From CAZNPL01 sp964574815 (GTDB taxonomy: Bacteria; Planctomycetota; Phycisphaerae; UBA1845), in contig CAZNPL010000007.1 of NCBI GenBank assembly GCA_964574815.1, positions 1 through 64,000 on the forward strand: a stretch of DNA of 64,000 nt, given 5' to 3'. The translations under genes were made by a program, and so were the position numbers. Position 1 is the stretch's first letter. The number at the start of each line of letters is the position of its first letter. This document shows positions 36,275 to 44,647 of this stretch, piece after piece. Under the pieces are notes generated by a model. That model saw only the letters and a program-made list of their open reading frames with translations. It searched no databases and was not told the origin of the DNA.

Positions 36275-36549
36275 TCCTCGATCGCGTCGGCCAGCGGGCT
36301 AGCCGCGTCGAGATCGGGCGGCGAGTCGCTGAACTCGCCCGTTTCTGCCTGCCGGAGACCGGTTGTCACGATCTCCCTGGCCGATTCGTTCTCGTAGAGC
36401 CACGCCTCCCGCTCGGGTATCACCCGGGCGACGGTGACCACCACTTCCGTAGGATCGATCTCTCGAATGATGACGGTCTTATTGGCGAAGCGGTGGCCCA
36501 GAGCCACGCGCCCCTTTGCGTCTGTCGTTTTAGTCGTCTCCGTCTCCAT
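36271..36549 (-). CDS. Antitoxin candidate (AbrB/MazE-like)
   Basis: A 92-residue protein starting METETTKTTDAKGRVALGHRFANKTVIIREIDPTEVVV..., which resembles an AbrB/MazE-type DNA-binding swapped-hairpin; the C-terminus is acidic and probably disordered, as expected for an antitoxin segment that wraps the toxin. Shine-Dalgarno AGGAG lies 7 nt before the ATG. Coupled to the downstream toxin gene. Longer in-frame extension upstream (to 37470) has no antitoxin character. Confidence 0.65.
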   Translation of the reverse strand: METETTKTTDAKGRVALGHRFANKTVIIREIDPTEVVVTVARVIPEREAWLYENESAREIVTTGLRQAETGEFSDSPPDLDAASPLADAIEE

Positions 36550-36571
36550 GATGCATCTCCTGGCCACCTGG

Positions 36572-36600
36572 AGTATACATGGCGGGGCATAGGTGGGCAA
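36572..36600 (-). promoter_or_regulatory. Promoter of the toxin-antitoxin pair with an overlapping inverted repeat
   Basis: On the minus strand TTGCCC (36595-36600) and TATACT (36572-36577) are 17 nt apart. The expected start is near 36565, about 16 nt before the antitoxin ATG. CCACCT at 36564-36569 and AGGTGG at 36591-36596 form an inverted repeat around the -10, a plausible autoregulatory operator, as usual for toxin-antitoxin operons. Confidence 0.55.
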
Positions 36601-36770
36601 GTGGGCTTTTCCCACCAGCGTCGAAACCGCTTCACTGTCTGCCTTCAGAGTTGGATCGGGTCCGGTAACCCCGATTGCGCAGCGGCCGTGCTGCGTCCCG
36701 GAGGCGGCTATCACCGCCGGCAATCGTACATGGCGAGTGCTTTGCCGGTCTCTGTTCGATTTCGTCAGCT

Positions 36771-37577
36771 CTAAACCCCGTCGACCCAGTGCGTGGCTGT
36801 GTCCACTTTGGCGATTACCGCTCCGTAGACTGCCGTGGCTCCGGCTCGCTTCAGCACCTTGGCGCATTCGTTGAGGGTGGCTCCTGTTGTCGAGACGTCG
36901 TCCAACAGACAGAGTCTGGCTCCTTCGACGCCGGCGCCGCAGATCATGCCGAATTGGCCTCGGATGTTCTTCGGACGTTCGGATCGCGGGACAGCAAGTT
37001 GGGACGGGCCTGCTGCCACTCGGCGCAGCACGGGCGCTTGCGGTAGCCCGGTACAGCGGGATACGACGTTCGCCAACAACTTGGGCGCATAGTACCTGCG
37101 CCCGATCGAGTGGCGCCAGTGCGTCGGCACGTACACCAGGGCTTCCGCAGACTCCGCCCAGTCGCTCAATTCGATGGCCTCGGCGACCAGGGCGCCGAGA
37201 TGGGCGTCCAGTTCGTCCCGGCCGTTGTATTTGAAGATGCGAACCAGTTTCGACGTGGTCCCGCGATAGGGGCCGACGCGGACCAGCCGGTCGAGGTGCG
37301 GTCTGGACCGGCGGCACATGAAGCAACACTCGTCCCGAACGCCAAACGGGCCGACGCTGTGAGCGCAGCGCGGACAAACGGGCTGAGACCATTCCAGGCG
37401 AAGTTGCCGGTCGCATCGCGTGCAGAAGAAGGATGAATCGCTTCGGATCGCCTCCCCGCACAGCAGACACCCGCGCGGGTAGACGACATCCAGCGTCGCC
37501 GCACCGAGAGTCCAGCAGGACTTCACTTTCACCGCACTAATTCCGATCTCACCCGACGCAGCGGGCTGAATTTCCAT
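36771..37577 (-). CDS. comF: ComF-family phosphoribosyltransferase-like protein
   Basis: About 268 residues: an N-terminal zinc-ribbon (CLLCGEAI, FFCTRCDRQ, CPRCAHSVG, CCFMCRRSR), then the PRTase half with the PRPP loop region LCLLDDVSTTGATLNECAKVL. ComF proteins assist DNA uptake in competent bacteria and look like phosphoribosyltransferases; enzyme activity is not certain. The ATG at 37577 is used (TTG 13 nt upstream is also possible). It is divergent from the RND adaptor gene. Confidence 0.85.
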   Translation of the reverse strand: MEIQPAASGEIGISAVKVKSCWTLGAATLDVVYPRGCLLCGEAIRSDSSFFCTRCDRQLRLEWSQPVCPRCAHSVGPFGVRDECCFMCRRSRPHLDRLVRVGPYRGTTSKLVRIFKYNGRDELDAHLGALVAEAIELSDWAESAEALVYVPTHWRHSIGRRYYAPKLLANVVSRCTGLPQAPVLRRVAAGPSQLAVPRSERPKNIRGQFGMICGAGVEGARLCLLDDVSTTGATLNECAKVLKRAGATAVYGAVIAKVDTATHWVDGV

Positions 37578-37631
37578 GATTTCACACAAGCTAATCCCCC
37601 GGACGGCCTGTCGCAAGATGTTTAACACTTG

Positions 37632-37637
37632 TATAAT
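37632..37637 (+). promoter_or_regulatory. Candidate -10 element for the RND pump operon
   Basis: A perfect TATAAT lies 41 nt before the GTG of the adaptor gene (37678). No good -35 is seen at 16-18 nt upstream (TGTCGC at 37609-37614 is poor), so this is a weak call. Confidence 0.35.
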
Positions 37638-37677
37638 ATCTCGTTTTGCAAGGGTCCCGCGGGACGGAGGCAGTGGA

Positions 37678-38832
37678 GTGGTCAAAGCCATACTAAGAAA
37701 TCCCATCCAGGCGCTGATGTCGGTCGCGCTCGCCGGCACCTGCGGCGGCGTCGCGACGGCCCAGCCCCCGACCACCGACGTCGTCATCGCGACCGCCGCG
37801 ATGCGGGAATTACCCAGCACGATCACGCTCGTGGGGACGGTGGAACCGTTGACGCGCAGCGTGGTCGGTTCGGAGATCGCCGGAATCGTCAGCGAGATGC
37901 CGGTTCGCCAGGGCGATCGCGTCGAGGCCGGCGCGCTGCTGGCCAAGCTCAACAGCGATACGATCCGCTTCGAGTTGCAAGAGGCTCGCTCGCTCCAGAA
38001 GGCTGAAGAGGCGTATCTGCGGCGTTGGGAGTTCGAAGTAAAGCGTATGTCCGCGCTCTACGAAGGCCGGGATGCCAGCCCCAAGGAGCTGTACGACGCC
38101 GAGGCCGAGCGCGACTTCTATAAGTTCTCCGTCGAGCGCCAGAATGCGATCGTGCAGCGACTGGAGACTGATCTGGCCAAGACCGAGATCAAAGCGCCTT
38201 TTGCCGGGTACATCGTGGCTCGGCACACCGAAGTGGGTGAGTGGATTCCCAGGGGCGGATCGGTCGTGGAGATCGTGGATCTGTCCGAGGTTCTCGTGCG
38301 CGTAGACGTACCCGAGTTCGCCCTGCCTTACGTGGACGAGGGCGTTCAGGCGACTGTCAAGATCGACGCGGTGGACGACATCTTCGAAGGGCGCATCCGG
38401 CACGTCATTCGCCAGGCGGACGCCGAGGCACGGACTTTCCCGGTCGAGATCGTGGTCGAAAATGAAGAGGGACGGCTCGCGGCCGGCATGTTCGCCCGCG
38501 CAACAGTGATTTCCGGCCCGAAGACCGACGTCGTCGCCGTCCCCAAGGACGCGCTGGTCATCCGGCAGGGTATCGCCTTTGTTGGCCTGGTGATGCCCGA
38601 CCCGCAGATGGGCACCGTCGCCGTACTGTCACCGGTCACCTTCGGGGCCGATGTGGGCGACTGGATCGCCATTACGTCGGACAACGTGCTGCCGGGCATG
38701 CGCGTCGTCACCCGCGGCAACGAACGGCTCTTTCCGTTCCCGGCACCGGTCAGAATAGTGGACGAAAGCGGTACTCCGGTCGAACAATCCAAAGAAGCGT
38801 CGAAAACCGCAAGCCGAGGACGCCCCGAATAA
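37678..38832 (+). CDS. RND efflux periplasmic adaptor (HlyD_D23-like)
   Basis: About 384 residues starting at GTG 37678, with GGAGG (37666-37670) 7 nt upstream. Signal-like segment VKAILRNPIQALMSVALAGT, lipoyl-like half (TVEPLTRSVVGSEIAGIVSEM), short coiled-coil (EARSLQKAEEAYLRRWEFEVK), second lipoyl half (APFAGYIVARHTEVGEWI) and barrel/MP domain (VRVDVPEFALPYVDEG). It lies 4 bp before the RND permease. The pair forms the periplasmic half of a tripartite efflux pump; no outer-membrane factor is in this operon. Confidence 0.88.
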   Translation: MVKAILRNPIQALMSVALAGTCGGVATAQPPTTDVVIATAAMRELPSTITLVGTVEPLTRSVVGSEIAGIVSEMPVRQGDRVEAGALLAKLNSDTIRFELQEARSLQKAEEAYLRRWEFEVKRMSALYEGRDASPKELYDAEAERDFYKFSVERQNAIVQRLETDLAKTEIKAPFAGYIVARHTEVGEWIPRGGSVVEIVDLSEVLVRVDVPEFALPYVDEGVQATVKIDAVDDIFEGRIRHVIRQADAEARTFPVEIVVENEEGRLAAGMFARATVISGPKTDVVAVPKDALVIRQGIAFVGLVMPDPQMGTVAVLSPVTFGADVGDWIAITSDNVLPGMRVVTRGNERLFPFPAPVRIVDESGTPVEQSKEASKTASRGRPE

Positions 38833-38836
38833 CGAT

Positions 38837-41800
38837 ATGGGCCTGATCAAGTTCGCCATCGAGAACCCCGTCAAGGTTACCGTCGCGGTGATCCTTGTCG
38901 TTGTCTTCGGCTTGCTCGCCGTGTCCGAGATTCCCAAGCAGTTGACGCCCGACGTCGATCGCCCGTTCGTATCGGTCGAGACGTTCTGGTCCGGCGCCAG
39001 CCCGCAGGAGATCGAAAGCGAGATCATCGACCGCCAGGAGGAGAAGCTCAAGAGCGTCTCGAACTTGAGGAAGATGACGTCCCAGGCCGTCGAAGGCCGC
39101 GCGTCGGTGACACTCGAATTCGACGTCGGCGTTTCCAAGGACATCGCGCTCCGCGACACCTCGGAGAAGCTACGGCAGGTCTCGGGCTATCCGGAGGAAG
39201 TCGACGAGCCGACCATCACAGCCTCCGACGACGACATGTCGCGCACCATCGCGTGGCTCATGCTGCGCGGCACGGATGAGATCAACGTCACGCATCTGAA
39301 GACGTTCGTCGAGGAGAAGGTCCAGCCCGTGCTGGAGCGGGCCGAGGGCATCGCGTCGGTGGCCGTCTACGGCGGGCGCGATCGCGAGATGCAGATCATC
39401 GTCGATCCGCTCAAGCTCGCTGCCCGCAGGATCACCTTCGCCGATCTGGAGCGCGCCCTTCGCGGGCAGAACGTCAATATCTCCGGTGGCACCATCATCC
39501 AGGGCAAACGCGACTACACCTATCGCACGCTGGGTGAGTTTCGTTCCACACAGGAGATCGAGGACACGGTCGTCGCCTATCAGCCCGGCGGGCCGGTGCT
39601 GGTGCGGGACGTGGCCCGCGTCGAGGACGGCTTCCGGAAGCAGTTCGCGTTCGTACGCAACAAGGGCGAATACGTCATCGCCATGCCCGCCCGACGCGAG
39701 ACAGGGGCGAACGTCCTGAATGCGATGGCCGGCCTGAAAGAGCAGATAGATCAGGTCAACGAAGAGATCCTCCCGAGCGTGCACCCGGACCTCCACCTCG
39801 ACCAGACTTACGACGAGACGGTTTACATCCAGTCGGCCATCGATCTGGTCGTACGGAACATTTTCGTGGGCGGTCTGCTCGCCGTCACCGTGCTGCTTGT
39901 CTTCCTGCGCAGCGGATCGGCCACCGGCATCGTTGCGGTGGCCATACCCATCTCCGTCATTGGGACATTCCTGGTCATCACGATGCTCGGGCGCACGCTC
40001 AACATCGTCATGCTCGCAGGACTGGCTTTCGCCGTAGGCATGGTCGTCGACAACGCCATCGTGGTGCTCGAGAACATCTACCGGCACCGACAAATGGGGA
40101 AGAAACGTCACCGCGCGGCGCTCGACGGAGCCAAGGAGGTCTGGGGCGCCGTTCTGGCCAGCACCCTCACCACCATGGCCGTATTCATCCCCGTGGTGTT
40201 TATCAAGGAGGAGGCCGGCCAGTTGTTCGGCGACATTGCGGTGGCCATCAGTTCTGCGGTCGCGCTGTCGCTGATCGTGTCGATTCTGGTGATCCCGCCG
40301 ATCTCGGCGAAAGTCCTCGGCGCTCGTGCCAAAGTCGCCGGACAGACCGAGGAGAAACCATGGTTCCTCGCGCGGTTCGTTGCGGCGATCGTCGCGCGGA
40401 TTAACGCCCACGTGCCGACACGGCTTGCGGTCATCGTTGGTCTGACCGGCGCGTCTCTGGCGGCGAGTTACTTCCTGACGCCCGATACGGACTACCTGCC
40501 CGCCGGAAACAAGAACCTGGTCTTCGGCTTCCTCGTGACGCCGCCGGGTTACTCCATCGAGGAGTTCAAGCGAATGGCATTGGTCGTCGAGAACGGCGAT
40601 CCCAATGACCCAAACGACGGCGTCCGCCCCTACTGGGAGGCGGAGCTCGGCTCTCCCGAGGCCGAACAACTGAGGAAAGTCGAGGTGCCGCTGGGCTCGG
40701 ATAACGGTGAGACCCTCACCGTCCGGCCACCCCCGATTCATACGTTCTTCTTTGTCTCGTGGGGCGGCGGATGCTTCATGGGCTGCACCAGCAAGGACGA
40801 CGCCCGCGTCTCGCCGCTCGTCGAGGTGCTCAACAACGCCGCAAAGAGGATTCCCGGTGGCGTGATGGCGTTCTTCTCGCAAAGTTCGATTTTCGGTCGC
40901 GGCTTCAGCGGTGGAAACTCCATCGAACTCGAAGTCCGCAGCAACGACTACGACAAAGTCGTTAGCGCCGCCAGCGCCATCTCTCAAAAGATCATGGAGG
41001 CCGGTCTGGGATATCCGCAGCCAAACCCCTCCAACTTTGACCTGGGCCGGCCGGAAATCCAGATCGTTCAGGACCGTGCCAAAGCTGCGGACCTCGGCCT
41101 CAACGTGCACGACATCGGCTTCATGATCGAGGCCTGCGCAAACGGCGCCTTCGTGGGCGAGTTCAACGATCAGGGCGACCGGATCGATATGGTCATCCTG
41201 GTCGAGGGCATGCGCAACGCCGGGCGGGACCAAGTCGCCCAGGTGCCGGTCTACACTCCGTCGGGCCACACCGTCCCGCTGCGTTCGTTCGTCCGTTTCG
41301 AAAAGACCACCGCTCCGCAGCAAATCAACCACATCGAGGAGATGGGCTCGGTCACTTTGACCGTGCGGCCGCCCCGGGGCATGGCGTTGCAGACGGCAAT
41401 GACCACGGTCCGGGAGAAGGTCGTCGCACCACTAAGGGAAAGCGGAGCCGTCGATCAGTCGGTGATCACGACGCTGGCCGGCAACGCCGACAAGCTGACC
41501 ACCACGCAACGGGCGCTGGTGGGCGACTTCCGCGGCAAGATTACCGGCCCGCACTGGATCAGCAACTCGGTCGGCTACACGATGCTCGCGCTGTTGCTGG
41601 CGGCGGGCATCGTGACGCTGCTGGTCCGACTGATCTTCGGGGCTCGAAAGGCCGCGTTCACGACCGGGATTCTCGCCGTCGTCATTGCAAGCGGCTTTTT
41701 GATCGCCAACCCCGCATTCGCAACAGAACTGCTCCAGTCCCGCGCCATCCTCGCCGGGGTGATCATTTACCTGCTGATGGCCGCTCTGTTCGAGTCGTTT

Positions 41801-42370
41801 ATCTACCCGTTCGTGATCATGTTCAGCGTGCCGCTGGCCGCGGTCGGCGGGTTTGCGGCCCTGCGCATCGTGCACGAGGCCAGTCTGCGGGACGTGACGA
41901 TTCCGATCCAGCAGCTCGACGTACTGACCATGCTGGGCTTCGTGATTCTGCTCGGCGTCGTCGTCAACAACGCCATCCTGGTCGTGCACCAGGCGCTGGT
42001 GAACATGCGGGAATACAACATGGCAACAGACGAAGCCGTCGTTCAAAGCGTCCGCACGCGAACCCGCCCGATCTTCATGAGCGCCATGACCAGCATCTTC
42101 GGCATGCTGCCGCTGGTTCTCATGACGGGAGCCGGTAGCGAGCTTTACCGCGGCATCGGAAGCGTCGTCGTCGGCGGGCTGCTCTTCTCGACGGTCTTCA
42201 CGCTGTTTGTCGTCCCGGCGCTGTTCTCGCTGGTTATCGAGTGGCGCACGGCACTGCGCGGCGCCGTAGCCCAACCGGAAGCGGCCCCGCAACCGGCACC
42301 CGACCTGCCGGGCATACCAGCCGCACCCAGAGCGCAGGTCCAAAGAAGCCCCGACCGCGACATTACGTAA
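38837..42370 (+). CDS. RND-family efflux pump permease
   Basis: A 1177-residue inner-membrane pump. TM1 (about residues 10-32) and the TM4 motif AGLAFAVGMVVDNAIVVLENIY with the proton-path acidic pair are present, as is the later LLGVVVNNAILVVHQAL. The porter domain holds an unusual insert around residues 643-650 (GGGCFMGC, two cysteines). A hydrophobic stretch around 934-958 (AAFTTGILAVVIASGFLIAN) looks like an extra membrane helix before the TM8 region. The size exceeds the usual 1020-1050, fitting these additions. The C-terminal tail is Pro/Ala-rich. Substrate unknown. Confidence 0.92.
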   Translation: MGLIKFAIENPVKVTVAVILVVVFGLLAVSEIPKQLTPDVDRPFVSVETFWSGASPQEIESEIIDRQEEKLKSVSNLRKMTSQAVEGRASVTLEFDVGVSKDIALRDTSEKLRQVSGYPEEVDEPTITASDDDMSRTIAWLMLRGTDEINVTHLKTFVEEKVQPVLERAEGIASVAVYGGRDREMQIIVDPLKLAARRITFADLERALRGQNVNISGGTIIQGKRDYTYRTLGEFRSTQEIEDTVVAYQPGGPVLVRDVARVEDGFRKQFAFVRNKGEYVIAMPARRETGANVLNAMAGLKEQIDQVNEEILPSVHPDLHLDQTYDETVYIQSAIDLVVRNIFVGGLLAVTVLLVFLRSGSATGIVAVAIPISVIGTFLVITMLGRTLNIVMLAGLAFAVGMVVDNAIVVLENIYRHRQMGKKRHRAALDGAKEVWGAVLASTLTTMAVFIPVVFIKEEAGQLFGDIAVAISSAVALSLIVSILVIPPISAKVLGARAKVAGQTEEKPWFLARFVAAIVARINAHVPTRLAVIVGLTGASLAASYFLTPDTDYLPAGNKNLVFGFLVTPPGYSIEEFKRMALVVENGDPNDPNDGVRPYWEAELGSPEAEQLRKVEVPLGSDNGETLTVRPPPIHTFFFVSWGGGCFMGCTSKDDARVSPLVEVLNNAAKRIPGGVMAFFSQSSIFGRGFSGGNSIELEVRSNDYDKVVSAASAISQKIMEAGLGYPQPNPSNFDLGRPEIQIVQDRAKAADLGLNVHDIGFMIEACANGAFVGEFNDQGDRIDMVILVEGMRNAGRDQVAQVPVYTPSGHTVPLRSFVRFEKTTAPQQINHIEEMGSVTLTVRPPRGMALQTAMTTVREKVVAPLRESGAVDQSVITTLAGNADKLTTTQRALVGDFRGKITGPHWISNSVGYTMLALLLAAGIVTLLVRLIFGARKAAFTTGILAVVIASGFLIANPAFATELLQSRAILAGVIIYLLMAALFESFIYPFVIMFSVPLAAVGGFAALRIVHEASLRDVTIPIQQLDVLTMLGFVILLGVVVNNAILVVHQALVNMREYNMATDEAVVQSVRTRTRPIFMSAMTSIFGMLPLVLMTGAGSELYRGIGSVVVGGLLFSTVFTLFVVPALFSLVIEWRTALRGAVAQPEAAPQPAPDLPGIPAAPRAQVQRSPDRDIT

Positions 42371-42387
42371 CCGTGGCGTCGTTTGCG

Positions 42388-43260
42388 TTACAGGCCGCGG
42401 AACCACTCTTCTTTGTAGGGGATCCTGCCGGCAAGGGCGGCGTCGATTGTTTCGAGGATCGTTTCGCGGTCCCTCGGCAGGCGGCCTCCGATGGGGAGAT
42501 AGTTGGAGGCGTGGTTCGAGCGGAAGATGGCGTCGGTGGGGTCGGCGCCGGCGACGATGATGCGCAGCTCATGCAATAGCTGCTCGATTGCAGGCAGTTC
42601 GAAGCGGCCGTTTTCGGCCAGCTTGTGGATCGGGGAACCCGGGACGAGCATCAGGGTGAGGGCCGACAGGAACTCGGGGTCCATAGCGGTGGCCAGTCGG
42701 GCGGAGCCCTCGGCGTGCTTGACACTGCGATCGGCGCCGCCCGCTCCGAGCAGGAAGATGAGCGATTGCTTCATGCCGGCCTCGCGAGCCTTGGCGGCGG
42801 CCTCGATGTGTGCGGCCGAGTCGGCGCCTTTGGCGATCCGCTTCAGCGTCACGTCATCGCCCGATTCCGGGCCGATGTAGAGAAGCTTCAAGCCCAGCTC
42901 GCGGAGCCGCTTCAACTCGTGCGGCGATTTCTCCAGCAGGTTCATGGCCGTCGCGTAACAGCTCACCCGGCGGAGGTTGGGGAAGGTGGCCGCGAGCGAC
43001 TCGAGGATCGGCTCCCACGTGTCGAGTTCCATGGCGAGCGAGTCGCCGTCCATCACGAAGACCTTGCGAACCTGGTCGCCGAAGCGACGGCCGGCCTCGG
43101 CAATGTCCTCCAGCGTCTCGGCCAGCGGGCGGACGCGGTACTCCTTGCCGCGGTACATCACGCAGTAGGTACAGTGGTTCCACGAGCAGCCGATGGTGGC
43201 CTGGAGGAGGTAAGAGTAGGCCTCGCTGGGCGGGCGGTAGACGGTTCCTACGTAACGCAT
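42388..43260 (-). CDS. Radical SAM protein
   Basis: A 290-residue enzyme with the 4Fe-4S ligands in GCSWNHCTYCVMYRG (C-x4-C-x2-C, a spacing also seen in the YgiQ/Elp3-like groups). The following VFVMDGDSLAM, YIGPESGDD and GMKQSLIFLLGAGG regions fit the radical SAM TIM-barrel. The C-terminus (PIGGRLPRDRETILETIDAAL) matches a family of radical SAM proteins of unknown function. The 5' leader carries a 7-bp hairpin (CAGGCCG/CGGCCTG at 43306-43322). Confidence 0.85.
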   Translation of the reverse strand: MRYVGTVYRPPSEAYSYLLQATIGCSWNHCTYCVMYRGKEYRVRPLAETLEDIAEAGRRFGDQVRKVFVMDGDSLAMELDTWEPILESLAATFPNLRRVSCYATAMNLLEKSPHELKRLRELGLKLLYIGPESGDDVTLKRIAKGADSAAHIEAAAKAREAGMKQSLIFLLGAGGADRSVKHAEGSARLATAMDPEFLSALTLMLVPGSPIHKLAENGRFELPAIEQLLHELRIIVAGADPTDAIFRSNHASNYLPIGGRLPRDRETILETIDAALAGRIPYKEEWFRGL

Positions 43261-43305
43261 CGCACGATGAGGGGTGAGTCGATCGCGTCAGAGCTCCGTT
43301 CGAAT

Positions 43306-43347
43306 CAGGCCGACGCGGCCTGAGGGCTTAGTCTCCTGCATATCATA
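43306..43347 (-). promoter_or_regulatory. Leader hairpin and -10 candidate of the radical SAM gene
   Basis: TATGAT on the minus strand at 43342-43347 is one base off the -10 consensus and lies about 82 nt before the ATG at 43260. The leader then contains a hairpin with arms at 43306-43312 and 43316-43322. No convincing -35 is seen, so this is a modest call. Confidence 0.35.
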
Positions 43348-43658
43348 GCGGGTTGCTGTGATCGCCAAGACAGGGCCCGGTAACCACTTGCATCCCCGAT
43401 CGATTCTATGGCGGGCGGGGCGCGTTTGGAACGGCGGTCCTCGGTCTGCGGCTTTCGTGCGCAGCCCGAGTGCCCGTGCCCACCGAAGCATCAAGGAAAG
43501 GCGGGACCCAGTGGGCGGGTGCGGAGTCGGCTGTTTGGGAACTCGGATGTGCGCAAAAGAACCGGCGAGGCCTCATCGTCCTCGCCGCTCCTTCGGCCGT
43601 GACGCTGGATCCGTCCGTTTTTCGTTACTGCTATTGGCGCGAGTCGATGCCCCTTCCC
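43323..43658. other. Gene-poor stretch
   Basis: About 340 bp between the radical SAM gene start region and the end of the small conserved protein. Open frames here look non-coding. It contains a candidate terminator (see 43555-43586) and no other feature I could support. Confidence 0.5.
43555..43586 (-). terminator. Possible rho-independent terminator
   Basis: On the minus strand the arms GGCGAGG and CCTCGCC (43580-43586 and 43564-43570) form a 7-8 bp stem followed by GGTTCTTTT. It lies 70-100 bp downstream of the small protein gene at 43659-43952. The T-run is short, so this is only a candidate. Confidence 0.4.
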
Positions 43659-43952
43659 CTAGAAAGCAACCGGCAGGTCGAAGTTGGCCGCCTGCATGCG
43701 GGCCTTGGTGACCGTGACAAACGGGTTATCGCTGATCTTGGTCACGAACAGCGGGTCGCAGCCGACCATGTTGATTAGCGGGCTGCGGCCGGGTGTGATG
43801 CCGTCCGGTGGCACGCGCAGCAGGTGGCCGCTCCAGTTACAGATGTAGGCACCGGGGTCCTGGATGGAGTCGAACGGGACCCGCGTTCCGCACTGGGTGG
43901 CATAGCCCGTGTCCGTACCGTAATGAGTGTTCGTCTGATTCGCATTGGCCAT
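43659..43952 (-). CDS. Small conserved hypothetical protein
   Basis: A 97-residue soluble protein (MANANQTNTHYGTDTGY...). The ATG at 43952 has a strong Shine-Dalgarno AAAGGAG 7 nt upstream. No signal peptide or membrane helix; the middle SIQDPGAYICNWSGHLLRV looks like a beta domain with two cysteines. Good ribosome binding suggests high expression, but the function is unknown. A 12-bp perfect palindrome TTCCGCGCGGAA lies at 43987-43998, about 35 bp upstream of the start. Confidence 0.65.
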   Translation of the reverse strand: MANANQTNTHYGTDTGYATQCGTRVPFDSIQDPGAYICNWSGHLLRVPPDGITPGRSPLINMVGCDPLFVTKISDNPFVTVTKARMQAANFDLPVAF

Positions 43953-44312
43953 GGTTGGTCTCCTTTCGGGCATTTGACAAGCAGATTTCCGCGCGGAATC
44001 CAGCGTTCACGCCCTACGCCTGAAACGATGTGACGCCGACGGGCGACGGCTGCCCCGACCCCGCCCGCCATGCGGGTGTTAACGGCAGGAGTTGCGCTTC
44101 AGCTTGAGCGGGAATGTTTGAGCATCTCGTCACTCCGCCAATACGTCACCGCTTGGGCGATCAAATCGAACGGGGACTTTCCGAGGCCACAGGACGTAGG
44201 TCCAGGCGCGTACCTTCTGTTCGGATCTGGGGCAGGAGCCGGGCTTGTTTAGCGTCAAGCGCCGAAAAAGGAAGGAATGCTCAGCACCCGGCCTCGGGGC
44301 CAGATGCAGCAT
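43953..44312. other. Gene-free stretch before the tRNA
   Basis: About 360 bp. The palindrome TTCCGCGCGGAA at 43987-43998 is the only feature seen; it could be an operator of the small gene at 43659-43952. Nothing else is recognised. Confidence 0.5.
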
Positions 44313-44386
44313 TGGGCGATACAGGACTCGAACCTGTGACCTCTCGGGTGTGATCCGAACGCTCTAGCCAACTGAGCTAATCGCCC
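44313..44386 (-). tRNA. tRNA-Val (anticodon CAC)
   Basis: A complete cloverleaf: acceptor arms GGGCGAT and ATCGCCC with discriminator A, D-arm GCTC...GAGC, anticodon stem TTCGG/CCGAG, 7-nt loop ATCACAC with anticodon CAC and U33, and T-arm ACAGG/CCTGT with TTCGAGT. The anticodon reads GUG, hence valine. The 3' CCA is not encoded. Length 74 nt; no variable-arm expansion. Confidence 0.93.
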
Positions 44387-44566
44387 GAGCCACGCCACGC
44401 CTATCGTGGGCCGCTCCAAATCCGCGCGGCATGATGACGGGACGGCACCACTGAATCTTAGCGAAAACGGTTTGATGGGCAATAGTTCCCGATCCGAATC
44501 CGTAGCGGCGCCGGGGCTGACGGTTCACTGGGTGGTGTGTGCACCTTTCAGGCGCGCTTTGCAAGC

Positions 44567-44596
44567 GCACGGGCGGACGAGCCGCCCGTGGCACCC
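44567..44596. repeat. Dispersed palindromic repeat, copy C
   Basis: GCACGGGC and GCCCGTGGC arms flank GGACGAGCC and the element ends GGCACCC. It matches copy B (7919-7948) over GGCGGACGAGCCG with compensating changes in the arms, as if the stem were conserved. Located upstream of the alcohol dehydrogenase gene. Confidence 0.6.
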
Positions 44597-44647
44597 GTCA
44601 ACGCCGACCCTGTCTGGTAGGCCGGGTCGTGTTAGAATGTGCGCGCC

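Noticed and set aside
33096..36549. Naming the NTPase-TPR pair as a known anti-phage system
   Set aside because: No effector nuclease, TIR or protease domain is readable, so a named defence system cannot be claimed.
36271..37470. A 399-codon protein extending the antitoxin upstream
   Set aside because: The upstream part overlaps comF antisense and lacks the antitoxin character; AGGAG precedes the ATG at 36549.
39170..41332. A 720-codon open frame on the minus strand under the RND permease
   Set aside because: It is antisense to a well-supported RND gene, is rich in Asp/Arg/His, and has no recognisable motifs, as expected for a GC-rich shadow frame.
44313..44386. tRNA-Asp or tRNA-His reading of the same cloverleaf
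   Set aside because: The only T at position 33 puts the anticodon at CAC, which is valine.
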